Origin: an endosymbiont of unidentified scaly snail isolate Monju
GTDB lineage: Bacteria > Pseudomonadota > Gammaproteobacteria > Chromatiales > Chromatiaceae
NCBI RefSeq assembly: GCF_000801295.1
Contig: NZ_AP012978.1
Location: 1,302,001-1,366,000, forward strand
DNA: 64,000 nucleotides
Direction of reading: 5' to 3'
Below are positions 44,941 through 55,249 of the stretch, one piece after another. Position 1 is the stretch's first letter. Every line of letters starts with the position of its first letter. A model generated the notes under the pieces. The model did no database searches and was not told the DNA's origin. It saw nothing but the letters and a program-made list of their open reading frames with translations. Both the position numbers and the translations under genes were made by a program.

Positions 44941-47900
44941 TCAGGTACCTATCGTCGCGCCGGCAGCCTGATCACCCTCACCCCGGCGCAGCAACAGGCC
45001 CTCCATGGCCGAGAGCAGTGAAGGCACCAGGAGCAGCACCAGAAAGGTGGTAAACATCAGGCCAAAGGAGATGGACACCACCATGGGGATGAGGAACTGG
45101 GCCTGCAACGAGGTCTCGAACAGCAACGGCAACAGACCGGCGATGGTGGTCAGCGAGGTGAGCAAGACGGCGCGCAAGCGCTGGCAGGCGGCCTCGACCA
45201 GGGCGTCGCGCACCGCCATGCCCTGCTGTCGCAACTGCTTGTAGAACACCACCAGGATGATCGAGTCGTTGACCGCGATCCCCGACAGGGCGAACAGGCC
45301 GAACATCGACAGGATGGTCGGGGTGATACCCATGACGAAATGCCCCAGCAGGGCGCCGACCACGCCGAAAGGGATGATGGCCATCACCACCAGCGGCCAG
45401 CCGTAGGAGCCAAACACCCAGGCCAGCACGATGTAGATCATGGCCAGGGCGAACAGGGCGCCACGCTTCATGTCGGCCATGGTCTCGGCCTGATCCTTGG
45501 CGCGCCCGGTGAACTCCCAGTGGATGTCGTGCCGACGTTCCAGCTCCGGCAACACCGTCTCGGCCAGGCGCGCACGCACCGCGTTGTTGCTGGCCACCCG
45601 CTTGTCCACGTCGGCATAGACCTTGACGGCCAGCCGCCCGTCCTCATGGCGCAGGGCCTTGTAGCCGCGCCGTTCGCTGAGTTCGACTACCGTGTCCAGC
45701 GGCACGTTGCCGCCACCGGGCAGGAACACCCGGAAATCGTCGAGCGCGGCCAGGCGATGGCGCTCCGAATCGGGCAGCATCACCCGCACCTCGACCTCCT
45801 CGTCGCCCTCGTTGAAAATCTGTGCCAGTTGACCATCGAAGGCGGCACGCAACTGCCGCGCAACCTCGTCCACGGTCAGGCCCAGTGCCTCGCCGTAGGG
45901 ACGCAGGCGGAACACCAGCTGCTGCTGCCCGTAGGGCATGTCGTCTTCCACGCTGCCCACGCCCGGCACTGCGGCCAGGGCCTGCGCCAGATCCAGCGCT
46001 GCCTGCTTGAGGTGCTCGGGATCGGCACCGCCGAGGCGGATCTCGATGTCGCGCCCCGGGTGCCCGCCCATGCGCACCGTGGTGGTCAGGTACTCGAGTC
46101 CGGGGGGGCAGATCCAGGCGAGCGCGCCATTCGGCGATGAACTGCTCGTTGCTCACCGCGCGGCTGTCGGTCGGCGTGAGCTCCACCACGATGGAGGCAA
46201 ACTGGTCGCCGCGCTGGGTCTGCCGCGCATTGGAGAAATACCCCAGTCCGTAACTCACCCGCGCCACTCGGATCAGCCCGCCACCAAAGTGCGCATCGGT
46301 GGCATACAGGGCCTGCTCGACCTGATCGATGAAACGGCGCACCCGCGCCGGCGGCGTGCCCGCCACGAAGGAGGCCGAGGCCACCACCACGTTGCCCGGC
46401 ACATTGGGAAAGAAGCTGAAGCCCAGGCGACCGCCGACCATCAGCCCGACCAGGAGCACGATGCTTGAGAAGGCCAGCGCCAGGGTCCCCGCCCGGTGGT
46501 GTACCGCCCAAGTCACGGCGCGCCGGAAAGGGCCGTCGCGGAAGCGCGCGAAGGCCGCGTCCCAGCGCTGGCGAAAGGGGCTTGGCGGCGCATGGTGCAT
46601 GCGGTGGAAACTGTGACGCAGGTGCCCGGGCAGGACCAGGAAGCTCTCGATCAGCGAGGCAACGATGACGCACACGATGACGAAAGGAATGTCGCCCAGG
46701 ATCTTGCCGATGAAGCCGGAGACCACGAACAGGGGAATGAAGGCAGCGATGGTGGTCAGCGAGGAGGACATCACCGGGGCCAGCATGCGCCGCGCCCCGC
46801 CCTCGGCGGCCTCCAGCGGGTTCTCACCGGTCTGGTAGTGCGCCAGCGCGTCCTCACCGACCACGATGGCATCGTCAACGATGATGCCCAGTGCCATGAT
46901 CAGCGCGAACAGCGAGATCATGTTGATGCTGCCCCCGGCGACGTACATGATTGCCAGCGTGGCCATGAACGACACCGGAATGCCCAGGGCCACCCACCAG
47001 GCCACTCGGCCGTTGAGGAACAGGAACAGGATGGCGACCACCAGTACCAGCCCCCCAGGCCATTGCGCAGCAGCAAGTCGATGCGTTCGCGAATGAGCTG
47101 CCAGCTCTCGTCGTAGACGATCAGCTCCATGTTCGGCGGCAGGCGGTTGCGCGCCTCGGCCAGCCACTCCTGCAACACCTGCGCCGAGGCCAGTGAATCG
47201 GCATTCGGGGAGCGTTGCAGGGCCAGCTCCACCGCGGGCCCACCCCGGTAACTGACCAGCACCTGCGCCGGACGCGCGCGGCGTTCGATGGCCGCCACAT
47301 CCCCCAGGCGCACCAGGCGGCCATCCTCGCCGGCCACCAGCGGCAAGGCCTCGAAGGCCGCCTCGCTGCGCGCCTGCGCGGTGGCGCGCAGCTCGCGGCC
47401 CACGTCGTCACGGCCCACGGTGCCGGCCGGGACATCGCGCGAGAAGGCTGCCACCCGGCGTGCAATGTCCGCCAACGACAAGCCCAGGGCCTGCTGCGCG
47501 CGCTCCGGCACCTGGATGGCCATCTCCTCGTCCGGCAGGCCGAGCACGTCGATACGTGCAATGCCACGATCGAGCAGTTCGCGCTCCATGCGCCGCACCA
47601 GGTGCCGCAGCTCGCCGGCATCCACGGGACCATGCACCAGCAGGCGCGCGACCGGCTCGTAACGCACGACATGCTGCACCCGGGGATCTTCGGCATCCGC
47701 CGGCAGGTTGCGCACCTGCTTGACCGTCTGGTCCACGCGGCTGGTGGCCTCGCCCATGTCGGTACCCTCGGGAAACTCCAGGGTGATGACACTGACGCCA
47801 CGCGCCGAGGTGGAGCGCATGCGATCCAGGCCGTCCACGTCACGCAGGGCCTGCTCCAGCGGCAGGGTCAACGAGCGTTCCACGTCCTCGGCGCTGGCCC

Positions 47901-48075
47901 CGCTCCACAGGGTGCGCACGGTGACGACCTCGACCTCGAAGTTGGGAAAGAACTGGGCGTTCAGATTGCCCAGGCCCCAGACCCCGGCGAGCAGCATCAT
48001 CACCATCAGCAGGTTGGCCGCCACCGGGTGACGGGCGAAGATGCCGATGATGTCCTCGCGATGCTGGAAGCTCAC
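44941..48075 (-). pseudogene. RND efflux pump, broken by two opposite frameshifts
   Basis: Together three pieces make an RND/HAE-1-type inner-membrane pump of about 1,044 residues. The GTG start at 48075 overlaps the HlyD stop. Piece one (ARHPVAANLLMVMMLLAGVW) ends in LLLRNGLGG; one G is missing in a G-run (47051-47056, C6 on the + strand), and reading continues as LVLVVAILFLFLNGR. Near 46102-46108 a G7 run has one extra base; after it GLEYLTTTVRMGGHPGRDIE begins the last piece. Segments DDAIVVGEDALAHY and GIAVNDSIILVVF are RND transmembrane motifs. The two shifts cancel, so a sequencing artefact in G/C runs is plausible. Confidence 0.87.
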
Positions 48076-49090
48076 GCGCCCGGCCCTTCCGCGACACGCA
48101 CCAGCAGCCCGTCGACCGCGTTGGGCAGATGAGTGACCACGATACGCACGCCGGGCCGCAGTGCCGGCGAGCGCACCAGCAGGCGCGTGCTGCCCCGTCA
48201 TCGCCCCGCACCTCGCCCAGGCGTTCGACCCGTACCGGCCGCATGCGCGATTCCCGGTCCACGATGTACACCTTGTCGACGCCATAGACCGCCTCGTGCG
48301 GCAGCACGACCACATCGGGCTCGGCGGGCAGGGTCATGTCCAGGCGCAGGAGGCGGCCCTGGCGCAACACCCCGATGTCCCCCTGGATATCGAACAGGCC
48401 ACTCACCCCGCCGCTGCCCGCCGTCACCTCGCCGCTCAGGCCACGCAGGCGTCCGTTCAGTCCGATCCCGTCGAGCTCGCCACGCACCTCGGGCGGTGCA
48501 CCCGCCGCCATGGCCGCGCGCACCCGTGGCAGGTAGCGCTCGGGGATCAGCGCGCGTACTACCATGGCCCCGGTGTCATAGACGGTAAGCAGGGGATCGC
48601 CGATGCGGGTACGGCGCCCCGGCGCGGTGGACAGGCGCGCCACGCAGCCGTCGAAAGGCGCGCGCACGGTGCAACGTTCGAGCTCGAGGCGGACCTGATC
48701 GCGCGCGGCCTCGATCCGTGCACGGGCATCGCGCACCTCGGCCTCGCGCTGTTGCAGGCGCAGGCGGCTGTCGCGCTCGTCCAGGCGCACCAGCACCTGG
48801 TCGCGGCGCACCGTTTCGCCCTCGGTCACGGCCACCTCGAGCACCTCGGCGGCCACCGGCGCGCTGAGCTGGGTGGACCACAACGATTCGAGTCGGCCGT
48901 ACAGGGTCAGGTGCGGCGCCAGGGTCTGCGGTTCGGCGGCGACCACCGCCACCCGCCAGGCACGCTCCTTGATGGCCAGCGGCTCGGTCTGCGGCCGGGT
49001 GGCGATCAGCCCGGCGGCCACCAATCCCATCAGGCCAAGCACCAGCCAGGGCCAGCACGCGCCTCGCCGCTTGTCTTGAGTCACTGCCAT
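48072..49090 (-). pseudogene. HlyD/RND membrane-fusion protein, frameshifted near its C-terminus
   Basis: A periplasmic adaptor of about 340 residues: a membrane anchor (PWLVLGLMGLVAAGLIATRP), a barrel-sandwich lipoyl domain with VAAEVLEVAVTEGETVRRDQ and a coiled coil (RLRLQQREAEVRDARARIEA). After RVERLGEVRGDDG the frame breaks in a G-run (48193-48196), and in the next frame it continues TRLLVRSPALRPGVRIVVTH and ends ...LLVRVAEGPGA at a TGA that overlaps the RND GTG start (GTGA). The coupling and the good sequence on both sides of the break suggest an indel error or very recent loss. Confidence 0.85.
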
Positions 49091-49130
49091 GAATGATCCA
49101 ACGATTCGAAGGAAAGCCCGATGATAAGGC

Positions 49131-50270
49131 TCAAGCCCGCGCAGCACCACAGAGGCCCTTCCAGACCACCAGGGCGCCGAGCAGGGCCGTGAGCGCGGCC
49201 AGCAGAAAACTGGTCGCCGGTCCCAGGGCATCCCAGGCCAGACCGCTGGCCAGGCTGCCGATGGCCCCGCCCACGCCGAAGCTCAGGCTGGAATACAGTG
49301 CCTGCCCCCTGCCCTGCAGGCGCCCCGGAAACTGTCGATGGACCAGGTCGATGGCCGCACCATGAAAGGTGCCGAAGGTGGCTGCGTGCAGCAACTGGGC
49401 GAACAGCAGCGCGACCACCGAGCCGGGCAGATAACCGATCAGCAGCCAGCGCAACGTGGCCAGACCAAGACTGGCGACCAGCACCCGCGCCGCCTCGAAG
49501 CGCTCGAGCAGGCGGTGCATGACCATGAAGATGGCCACCTCGGCGAGCACACCCAGCGCCCAGAGCTGACCGATCAGGGTCTTGCTGTAGCCGTGGTCCT
49601 CCATGTAGATGGAATAGAACGTATAGTAGGGCCCGTGGCTGGCCTGCATCAGCATCACCGCCACGAAGAAGGCGATCACCGGCGGCTGGCGCAACAGGCT
49701 GCCCAGCGAGACCTGTTGCGCGGGGTGCGGCTCCGGGTCGGGGTCGCGCACGGTCAGCGAGGTGAGCCAGATGCTGACGAAGATGACCATCACCGAAGGC
49801 AGCACCACCGCGGTCCCCGCACGATCGACCAGTACGCCCAGCGCCACCACCGCGATGATGAAACCGATCGAGCCCCAGGCGCGGATGCGTGCATAACGGG
49901 TGGCGCGGTCGCCCAGGTAGTTGAGGGTGATCACCTCGAACTGCGGCAGCGAGGCGTTCCAGAAGAAGCTGTAGAGCGCCATCGCCAGCGCCACGGCCCA
50001 GAAATCACGCACCACGAACATCAGGCCGAACACCAGCACCGAGGCCAGGGAAGCGGCACGCACGATCATCATGCGGTGGCCCAGGTAGTCGCCCAACCAG
50101 CCCCAGAGGTTGGGCGCGACGATCTTGGTCGCCATCAGGATGGCCATCAACTGGCCGATGGCCATCGCGTCGAAGCCACGGTGTTGCAGGAACAGGCCCC
50201 AGTACGGAACCAGTATCCCCAGCACCGCGAAGTAGAAGAAGTAGAAGGACGACAGGCGCCAGTACGGCAT
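49131..50270 (-). CDS. Major facilitator superfamily transporter
   Basis: A 379-residue protein with about 12 hydrophobic segments starting MPYWRLSSFYFFYFAVLGI. It resembles the HcaT/phenylpropionate-like MFS group (PYWGLFLQHRGFDAMAIGQL, LWGWLGDYLGHR). The substrate is unknown. A GTG at 50300, inside the end of aroC, would add ten residues; the ATG at 50270 matches the family. It lies downstream of aroC in the same direction. Confidence 0.85.
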   Translation of the reverse strand: MPYWRLSSFYFFYFAVLGILVPYWGLFLQHRGFDAMAIGQLMAILMATKIVAPNLWGWLGDYLGHRMMIVRAASLASVLVFGLMFVVRDFWAVALAMALYSFFWNASLPQFEVITLNYLGDRATRYARIRAWGSIGFIIAVVALGVLVDRAGTAVVLPSVMVIFVSIWLTSLTVRDPDPEPHPAQQVSLGSLLRQPPVIAFFVAVMLMQASHGPYYTFYSIYMEDHGYSKTLIGQLWALGVLAEVAIFMVMHRLLERFEAARVLVASLGLATLRWLLIGYLPGSVVALLFAQLLHAATFGTFHGAAIDLVHRQFPGRLQGRGQALYSSLSFGVGGAIGSLASGLAWDALGPATSFLLAALTALLGALVVWKGLCGAARA

Positions 50271-50292
50271 GGGCCGGCGCGCGCTGGACGAC

Positions 50293-51396
50293 TCAGTCAC
50301 CGGGGCGGGCGGGGATGACCGGCGTCTCCGGTCGCACGTCGGCGTTCTGCGCGCGGTGCCGCAGGGCGTGATCCATGAGCACGATTGCCAGCATGGCCTC
50401 GACGATGGGCACCGCGCGGATGCCCACACAGGGGTCGTGCCGCCCCTTGGTAATCACATCCACCGGCGCCCCCTGCACGTCCACTGTCTGCCCACCGAGG
50501 CGGATGCTCGAAGTCGGCTTGAAGGCCAGCCGGGTGGCGATGTCCTGGCCACTGGAGATGCCACCGAGCACCCCGCCGGCATGGTTCGAGAGGAAGCCCT
50601 CGGGAGTCATCTGGTCGCGATGTTCGGTACCCTTCTGCGCGACGCTGGCAAACCCCGCGCCGATCTCCACACCCTTGGCGGCATTGATGCTCATCAGCGC
50701 ATGCGCGATGTCCGCGTCCAGACGGTCGAACACCGGCTCGCCCCAGCCAGGCGGCACGCCCTCGGCAACCACCGACACCTCGGCACCGACCGAGTCACCC
50801 GACTTGCGCAAGGCATCCATGTAGGCCTCGAGCTCGGCCACCTGCCCTGCATCCGGCCAGAAGAAGGGATTGTTCTCGACCGGCTCCCAGGAAAACGATG
50901 TCGGCCGGTTCGGCCCTAGTGCCGACAGGTAGCCGCGGATCACCACCCCGCAGCGCTCGCGCAGGTACTTCTTGGCCACCGCGCCAGCGGCCACACGCAT
51001 CGCCGTCTCGCGCGCCGAGGAACGCCCACCGCCGCGGTAGTCGCGGATGCCGTACTTCTGGATGTAGGTATAGTCGGCGTGTCCCGGACGGAACTTCTGC
51101 GCGATCTCGCCATAATCCTTGGAGCGCTGATCGGTATTGTGGATCAACAGGCCGATGGGCGTACCGGTGGTCTTGCCCTCGAATACGCCCGAAAGGATCT
51201 GCACCTCGTCGGGCTCGCGGCGCTGGGTGGTGTGACGGGTCTTCCCCGGACGGCGGCGGTCCAGGTCGGGCTGTATGTCGGCCGCCGACAGCGCCATCCC
51301 CGGCGGACAGCCGTCGATGATGCAGCCGATGGCCGGCCCGTGGCTCTCGCCGAACGAGGTGACCGTGAAGATTTTTCCGATGGTGTTTCCAGACAT
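50293..51396 (-). CDS. aroC: Chorismate synthase
   Basis: Makes chorismate from EPSP, the last step of the shikimate path, FMN-dependent. The 367-residue protein starts [20 protein letters not shown] and has [18 protein letters not shown] and the C-terminal [17 protein letters not shown]. An ATG three codons upstream (51405) is possible but the one used matches the family. It is cotranscribed with the MFS gene; the latter begins near its end. Confidence 0.97.
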   Translation of the reverse strand: MSGNTIGKIFTVTSFGESHGPAIGCIIDGCPPGMALSAADIQPDLDRRRPGKTRHTTQRREPDEVQILSGVFEGKTTGTPIGLLIHNTDQRSKDYGEIAQKFRPGHADYTYIQKYGIRDYRGGGRSSARETAMRVAAGAVAKKYLRERCGVVIRGYLSALGPNRPTSFSWEPVENNPFFWPDAGQVAELEAYMDALRKSGDSVGAEVSVVAEGVPPGWGEPVFDRLDADIAHALMSINAAKGVEIGAGFASVAQKGTEHRDQMTPEGFLSNHAGGVLGGISSGQDIATRLAFKPTSSIRLGGQTVDVQGAPVDVITKGRHDPCVGIRAVPIVEAMLAIVLMDHALRHRAQNADVRPETPVIPARPGD

Positions 51397-51732
51397 GCGC
51401 GGCATTGTACAGTGGCCGTGAGCCGGCGGCGAGATCGAGCCGGGACCTTGGCTACACGGGCACCGGCTTCATGGAAGATTCCACACGAAACATCGAGAAC
51501 CCCGGAAAGAACGGACAACAGGAACCGCCCGGGAATGCCACTCCAAAAGCCCTGGACTCAAGGATCCGTGCCATGAACCCAGCCCTTTCCCTCCCAACCG
51601 TGGCCGAACGCAAATACCGGAACAGGCGGTGATCCTCTTCACACGACACAGGAGGCCCGTTTGACAGTCCTCCTTTATGTGCCTAGCCTCAATCGGAACG
51701 GCAGCCCGTCAACTGCCGCGGGGAAGGCGACC
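51397..51732. other. Intergenic region between aroC and doxX
   Basis: A 336-base divergent gap. It holds a good promoter for doxX at 51661-51689. The rest shows no gene with a supported start; no strong palindrome was seen. The aroC promoter on the other strand is probably in the 51400-51470 stretch but I could not mark it. Confidence 0.5.
51661..51689 (+). promoter_or_regulatory. Sigma-70 promoter candidate of doxX
   Basis: TTGACA (51661-51666, perfect -35) and TAGCCT (51684-51689, weak -10) with a 17-base spacer, 44 bases upstream of the doxX ATG. Confidence 0.5.
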
Positions 51733-52143
51733 ATGTTCGAACAATCTTCATCCCTGTCCGGGGACATCGGGAGGCTGGTGTTGCGCCTGAGCCTCGGCGC
51801 CCTGATCCTGTTCCACGGCATCGCCAAGATCCTGCACCCGCAGGCCATCGACTTCATCACCGGCCGCCTGGCCGCCAGCCATTTGCCGACCTTCCTGGTG
51901 CATGGTGTCTACGTCGGCGAGATCCTGGCACCCCTCATGCTGCTGTTCGGCATCTTCACCCGCCTGGCTGGTGTGCTGGTGGCGATCAACATGCTGTTCG
52001 CCATCTTCCTGGTGCATCGCCACCAGCTCTTTGCGCTGACCGAAAACGGTGGCTGGCAGCTCGAATTGCAGGGCCTCTACCTGCTGTGCGGCATCGCCGT
52101 CGCCCTGCTCGGTGGCGGACGCTTCGCCCTGGTGCGCGACTGA
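51733..52143 (+). CDS. DoxX-family membrane protein
   Basis: A 136-residue inner-membrane protein with four hydrophobic segments (LVLRLSLGALILFHGIAKIL, VGEILAPLMLLFGIFTRLA, VLVAINMLFAIFLV, LQGLYLLCGIAVALLGGG). It belongs to the DoxX/DoxD family, whose archaeal member is a thiosulfate:quinone oxidoreductase subunit; bacterial ones are mostly uncharacterised. The start MFEQSSSLSGDIGRLV lies 44 bases after a promoter candidate. It converges on the double-thioredoxin gene with one base between the stops. Confidence 0.85.
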   Translation: MFEQSSSLSGDIGRLVLRLSLGALILFHGIAKILHPQAIDFITGRLAASHLPTFLVHGVYVGEILAPLMLLFGIFTRLAGVLVAINMLFAIFLVHRHQLFALTENGGWQLELQGLYLLCGIAVALLGGGRFALVRD

Positions 52144-52144
52144 G

Positions 52145-53182
52145 TCACTCCATCAGGTCGACCTTGAAGCCGCGCGCATGCAGCAGGTCGGTCCGGTGCT
52201 GCAGAAAGCGCTGGAAATTGGGCTGGTGACGCCAGGCGCCACTCACCACGTAGTCGATCGCTCCATGCAGGTGATAGGTGCGCAGGTAGGCTTCGGTACG
52301 GAACACTTCCTTGCCATCGGCGCCAAAGAACACCAGGCTGGGCGCGAACTGGATACCCAGTTCGCGCGCCCAGTCACGCGCCGGCAGTTCGCGTCCATCC
52401 GGGGTCTGCACGATCTCCTTCGACCAGATGTCCACCACCGCGGTGTCCAGGTTGGTGAGCGCCGTGGCGACCGCGCGGCGCTCGAGGATGTCCTGGTGCA
52501 ACTCGTCGCACTCGCGACACACCCGTTGCTCGAAGAACACCACCAGCGGACGCCAGGTGCGCTCGGGCGCATCCTTCAGGCGCAGCGGATGCGGCAATGA
52601 ACCGGGCAGCTCGTGCAGCTTGCCGCTCGCCGGCACCGGCGAAACCCGCGCGTAATAGGATCGGAAATCTCCCTCCTTCTCGTGATGCCCGGCCACGTAG
52701 TCGAGCGCCACGTCGAACTTGTGCGGCTCGAAATAGCCGTTGATGCGCAGCACCACCTGCCCCTGCTCGTCGAGCATCAGCAAGGTGGGGGTGTACTGCA
52801 CGCGCAGGGCACTGGCGAACTGCTTTTCGGTGGCGGGGCGCCCTGCAAAATCGGTCACCTCGCGGTCGCCCCACATGTTGATGGCAATGACATCGAAGTG
52901 GCGCTGCGCCTTCTCGGCGATGGCCCGGTTGCCGAAATTGTCCTTGAGCAACTTGGCGCAATAGGGGCAACCGTCCTGATAGAAGTACAGGATCACCCGC
53001 TTGCCGGCCTCCGCCGCCTCGGCCACGTCCTCGCGGATGTCGAGAAAGGATTCCTTGAACCAGGCAGGCTTTTCTTCGTATCCAGGATTGACGCCAGCCT
53101 CGAGCAGGGCAGCCTCACTGGCGGGCGTTGCGTGCAATCCCAACGACAACAGGCAGCAACAGATCAGTAACAGGGATCTCAT
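52145..53182 (-). CDS. Periplasmic protein with two thioredoxin-like domains (SoxW-like)
   Basis: A 345-residue protein. The signal peptide MRSLLLICCCLLSLGLHATP directs it to the periplasm. Domain one (about 50-185) has a CPYC redox motif in YFYQDGCPYCAKLLKDNF and a cis-Pro loop (VQYTPTLLML). Domain two (about 205-330) has CRECDELH and a similar loop (QFAPSLVFF). Two thioredoxin folds in tandem with different active sites, CPYC and CREC, suggest a thiol relay. Such SoxW-like proteins occur in sulfur-oxidising bacteria, but the partner is not known. It is convergent with doxX. The start at 53182 begins the signal peptide. Confidence 0.78.
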   Translation of the reverse strand: MRSLLLICCCLLSLGLHATPASEAALLEAGVNPGYEEKPAWFKESFLDIREDVAEAAEAGKRVILYFYQDGCPYCAKLLKDNFGNRAIAEKAQRHFDVIAINMWGDREVTDFAGRPATEKQFASALRVQYTPTLLMLDEQGQVVLRINGYFEPHKFDVALDYVAGHHEKEGDFRSYYARVSPVPASGKLHELPGSLPHPLRLKDAPERTWRPLVVFFEQRVCRECDELHQDILERRAVATALTNLDTAVVDIWSKEIVQTPDGRELPARDWARELGIQFAPSLVFFGADGKEVFRTEAYLRTYHLHGAIDYVVSGAWRHQPNFQRFLQHRTDLLHARGFKVDLME

Positions 53183-53374
53183 GGCATACGCTCTCCGTTC
53201 GTGTTTCACCCAACTCTAAGACATCGGACGGTCCTGCGGCATTCCCTCCGCTCGATCTCGCTGCGTCGGGAGTTCGTCATTTAGTCCTTTCGTGCCTGCC
53301 GCCTATGACGACATTTTGCCGACACCCTTAAAGGCACATCATCAAACTATTGATAAATAGTGGTTTTTATGTTT

Positions 53375-53390
53375 TGGCACAGCTTTCGCT
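53375..53390 (+). promoter_or_regulatory. Sigma-54-like promoter candidate
   Basis: TGGCAC (53375-53380), five bases, then TCGCT (53386-53390), a one-mismatch match to the -24/-12 consensus TGGCAC-N5-TTGCW with the correct GG-to-GC spacing. It lies 40 bases before the diguanylate cyclase ATG. The region upstream is AT-rich (for example TATTGATAAATAGTGGTT), as expected for enhancer or IHF contact, but no enhancer site is marked. Confidence 0.5.
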
Positions 53391-53429
53391 AGCCCTCTGG
53401 CGAGAACCACCCCAGCCAGGGATAATGCA

Positions 53430-54341
53430 ATGCACAGCTCGACACAAACAACAACAGGCGGATTTGCAGTGGTCGAAACCCAGCAGATGCACGGTCCGGT
53501 GACTCCACCGGCGCCCGAAACCCTCGGTCCCCGGGTGCTCGAGTTGTCCGGCATCCTGCAGACCACACTGGACCTGGAACAACAGATCACCCTGTTCGCG
53601 CGCAGCATCCGCGATGATGTGCCGATCGACGGCCTGGAATACGACAACCCCGCAGCCAGGGTGCTGATCCGACACGGCGAGCAGACCACCCACAAGGCCG
53701 CCTACGATCTGCAACTGGATGACCGTTCGCTGGGCGTGATCAGCTTCTTCCGTGACCTCCCCTTCAGCGAGGACGAACTGCACACGCTGGAAAACCTGCT
53801 GTGCGCCCTGGTCTATCCGTTACGCAACGCCCTGAGCTACCTCGAGGCCCTGCGCCTGGCCTCGCACGACCCGCTCACCGGTATCCAGAACCGGCTGGCC
53901 CTGGAACACGCCCTGCAACGCGAGGTCGACCTGGCGCGTCGCCAGCGCGCGACACTGTCGATGCTGGTGATCGACGCAGACCACTTCAAGCGATTCAACG
54001 ACGAGTACGGTCACGCCTTCGGTGACGACGTGCTGCGCGCCCTGGCCAACGCCATGTCAGCCACCGTGCGCCGTTCGGACCTGCTGTTCCGCTATGGTGG
54101 CGAGGAGTTCGTCGTACTGGCCTCGCACGCCGGCCGTGATGGTGCACGCCTTCTGGCCGAGCGCATCCGCGAGGCGGTCGCCGGCATCCGCACCATCGAT
54201 GGCCAGCCGGTGGATCTCAGCGTGAGCATCGGAGTGGCCGAACTCACCGAGGACGAGTCGCCCGAATCCCTGTTCGAACGCGCCGATCAGGCCGTCTACC
54301 AGGCAAAAGAAGCCGGCCGCGACCGCGTCGAACTGGCCTGA
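53430..54341 (+). CDS. GAF-like/GGDEF diguanylate cyclase
   Basis: A 303-residue soluble protein. Residues about 20-130 look like a GAF-type sensor (RVLELSGILQTTLDLEQQIT, LGVISFFRDLPFSEDEL). The GGDEF domain follows (about 140-303), with active-site FRYGGEEF and an RRSD motif five residues before it, the usual product-inhibition I-site, so it should be an active cyclase with feedback. The start has an AGGG ribosome-binding site. A sigma-54-like promoter is upstream. Likely output: cyclic-di-GMP control of surface or motility traits. Confidence 0.92.
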   Translation: MHSSTQTTTGGFAVVETQQMHGPVTPPAPETLGPRVLELSGILQTTLDLEQQITLFARSIRDDVPIDGLEYDNPAARVLIRHGEQTTHKAAYDLQLDDRSLGVISFFRDLPFSEDELHTLENLLCALVYPLRNALSYLEALRLASHDPLTGIQNRLALEHALQREVDLARRQRATLSMLVIDADHFKRFNDEYGHAFGDDVLRALANAMSATVRRSDLLFRYGGEEFVVLASHAGRDGARLLAERIREAVAGIRTIDGQPVDLSVSIGVAELTEDESPESLFERADQAVYQAKEAGRDRVELA

Positions 54342-54467
54342 GCCAGCCCGGATATTTCATATTTCACCGGCATCCCGATTCCGGCGGTTTTTCACCAGGA
54401 AACGCCTGGCAGGAGCAGCGTCCCCGCAGCAAACGGTTCCGTCCAAGGACGCCCCCCTGCGGCAGGA

Positions 54468-54536
54468 GCGGCGTCTTCGCCGCGAACATTCGGCCCGGGA
54501 CGGGCCTCCTATCCGTAGGAGCGGCGTCCTCGCCGC
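54468..54536. repeat. REP-like hairpins (copy 3, inverted)
   Basis: Three palindromes: GCGGCGTCTTCGCCGC (54468-54483), GGCCCGGGACGGGCC (54492-54506), GCGGCGTCCTCGCCGC (54521-54536). The first two are the inverted form of copy 1, with GAACATTC between. It lies between the convergent cyclase and endonuclease III-like genes; the whole gap is 230 bases. Further flanking stretches (54405-54460) contain diverged repeat-like sequence. Confidence 0.68.
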
Positions 54537-54571
54537 GAACCTGCGGCTCGGGGGCAGCTGCAATAGCCGGG

Positions 54572-55249
54572 TCAGGTGACGCCGACGCGCCCGCAGGCTT
54601 CGACCAGCGCACAATCATCACAGCGGGGACGGCGCCGGCACGCCTGCTTGGCATGCTCGACGATCAGGGCGTGGTATTCCTTGAACAGCGCCACATCGGC
54701 CGGCAATGCACGCTCGAATCCCGCGCGCAGGGTCTCGTAGTCTTCCGTCCCCTTGGCCAGCCCGTGCCGCACCAGCAGGCGGCGGGTGTAGGCGTCGATC
54801 ACGAACACCGGGCGATCCAGGGCATAGAGCAGAATGTCATCCGCCGTCTCCGGACCGATGCCGTTGACCGCCAGCAGGGCCGGTCGCAGGGTGGTGGTGG
54901 GAAGGCCTGCCAGCGCCTCCAACCCACCCTCGCCCGCCAGGAAAGCACACAGACTCCGCAACCTGCGCGCCTTGACGTTGAAATAGCCAGCGGGCCGAAT
55001 CCGCTCGGCCAGCTCCTCGTGCGACGCAGCCAGGATGGCCTCGCAGGAGAGCATGCCGGCCCCCTTCAGCCCGGCAATGGCGCGCTCGACATTGGTCCAG
55101 GCCGTGTTCTGAGTGAGCACCGCGCCCACCACGACCTCGAAGGGCGAGTCAGCCGGCCACCAGTCCTGAGCGCCATGGGCTGCGCGCAGCCGCTCGTACA
55201 ACGCGATCAGCGCACCGGACGATGGCGCAAAATCCTCAGTCTTCGGCAT
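54572..55249 (-). CDS. Endonuclease III-like DNA glycosylase, lyase lysine replaced
   Basis: A 225-residue HhH-GPD protein. The helix-hairpin-helix reads [18 protein letters not shown] near residue 130, where Nth has GVGRKTAN; the catalytic Lys position is Glu, as in MagIII-type monofunctional glycosylases. The general-base Asp is in [10 protein letters not shown] near residue 151. Four C-terminal cysteines [16 protein letters not shown] can hold a [4Fe-4S] cluster. The start at 55249 overlaps rluB by 14 bases. Base specificity cannot be told. Confidence 0.85.
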   Translation of the reverse strand: MPKTEDFAPSSGALIALYERLRAAHGAQDWWPADSPFEVVVGAVLTQNTAWTNVERAIAGLKGAGMLSCEAILAASHEELAERIRPAGYFNVKARRLRSLCAFLAGEGGLEALAGLPTTTLRPALLAVNGIGPETADDILLYALDRPVFVIDAYTRRLLVRHGLAKGTEDYETLRAGFERALPADVALFKEYHALIVEHAKQACRRRPRCDDCALVEACGRVGVT

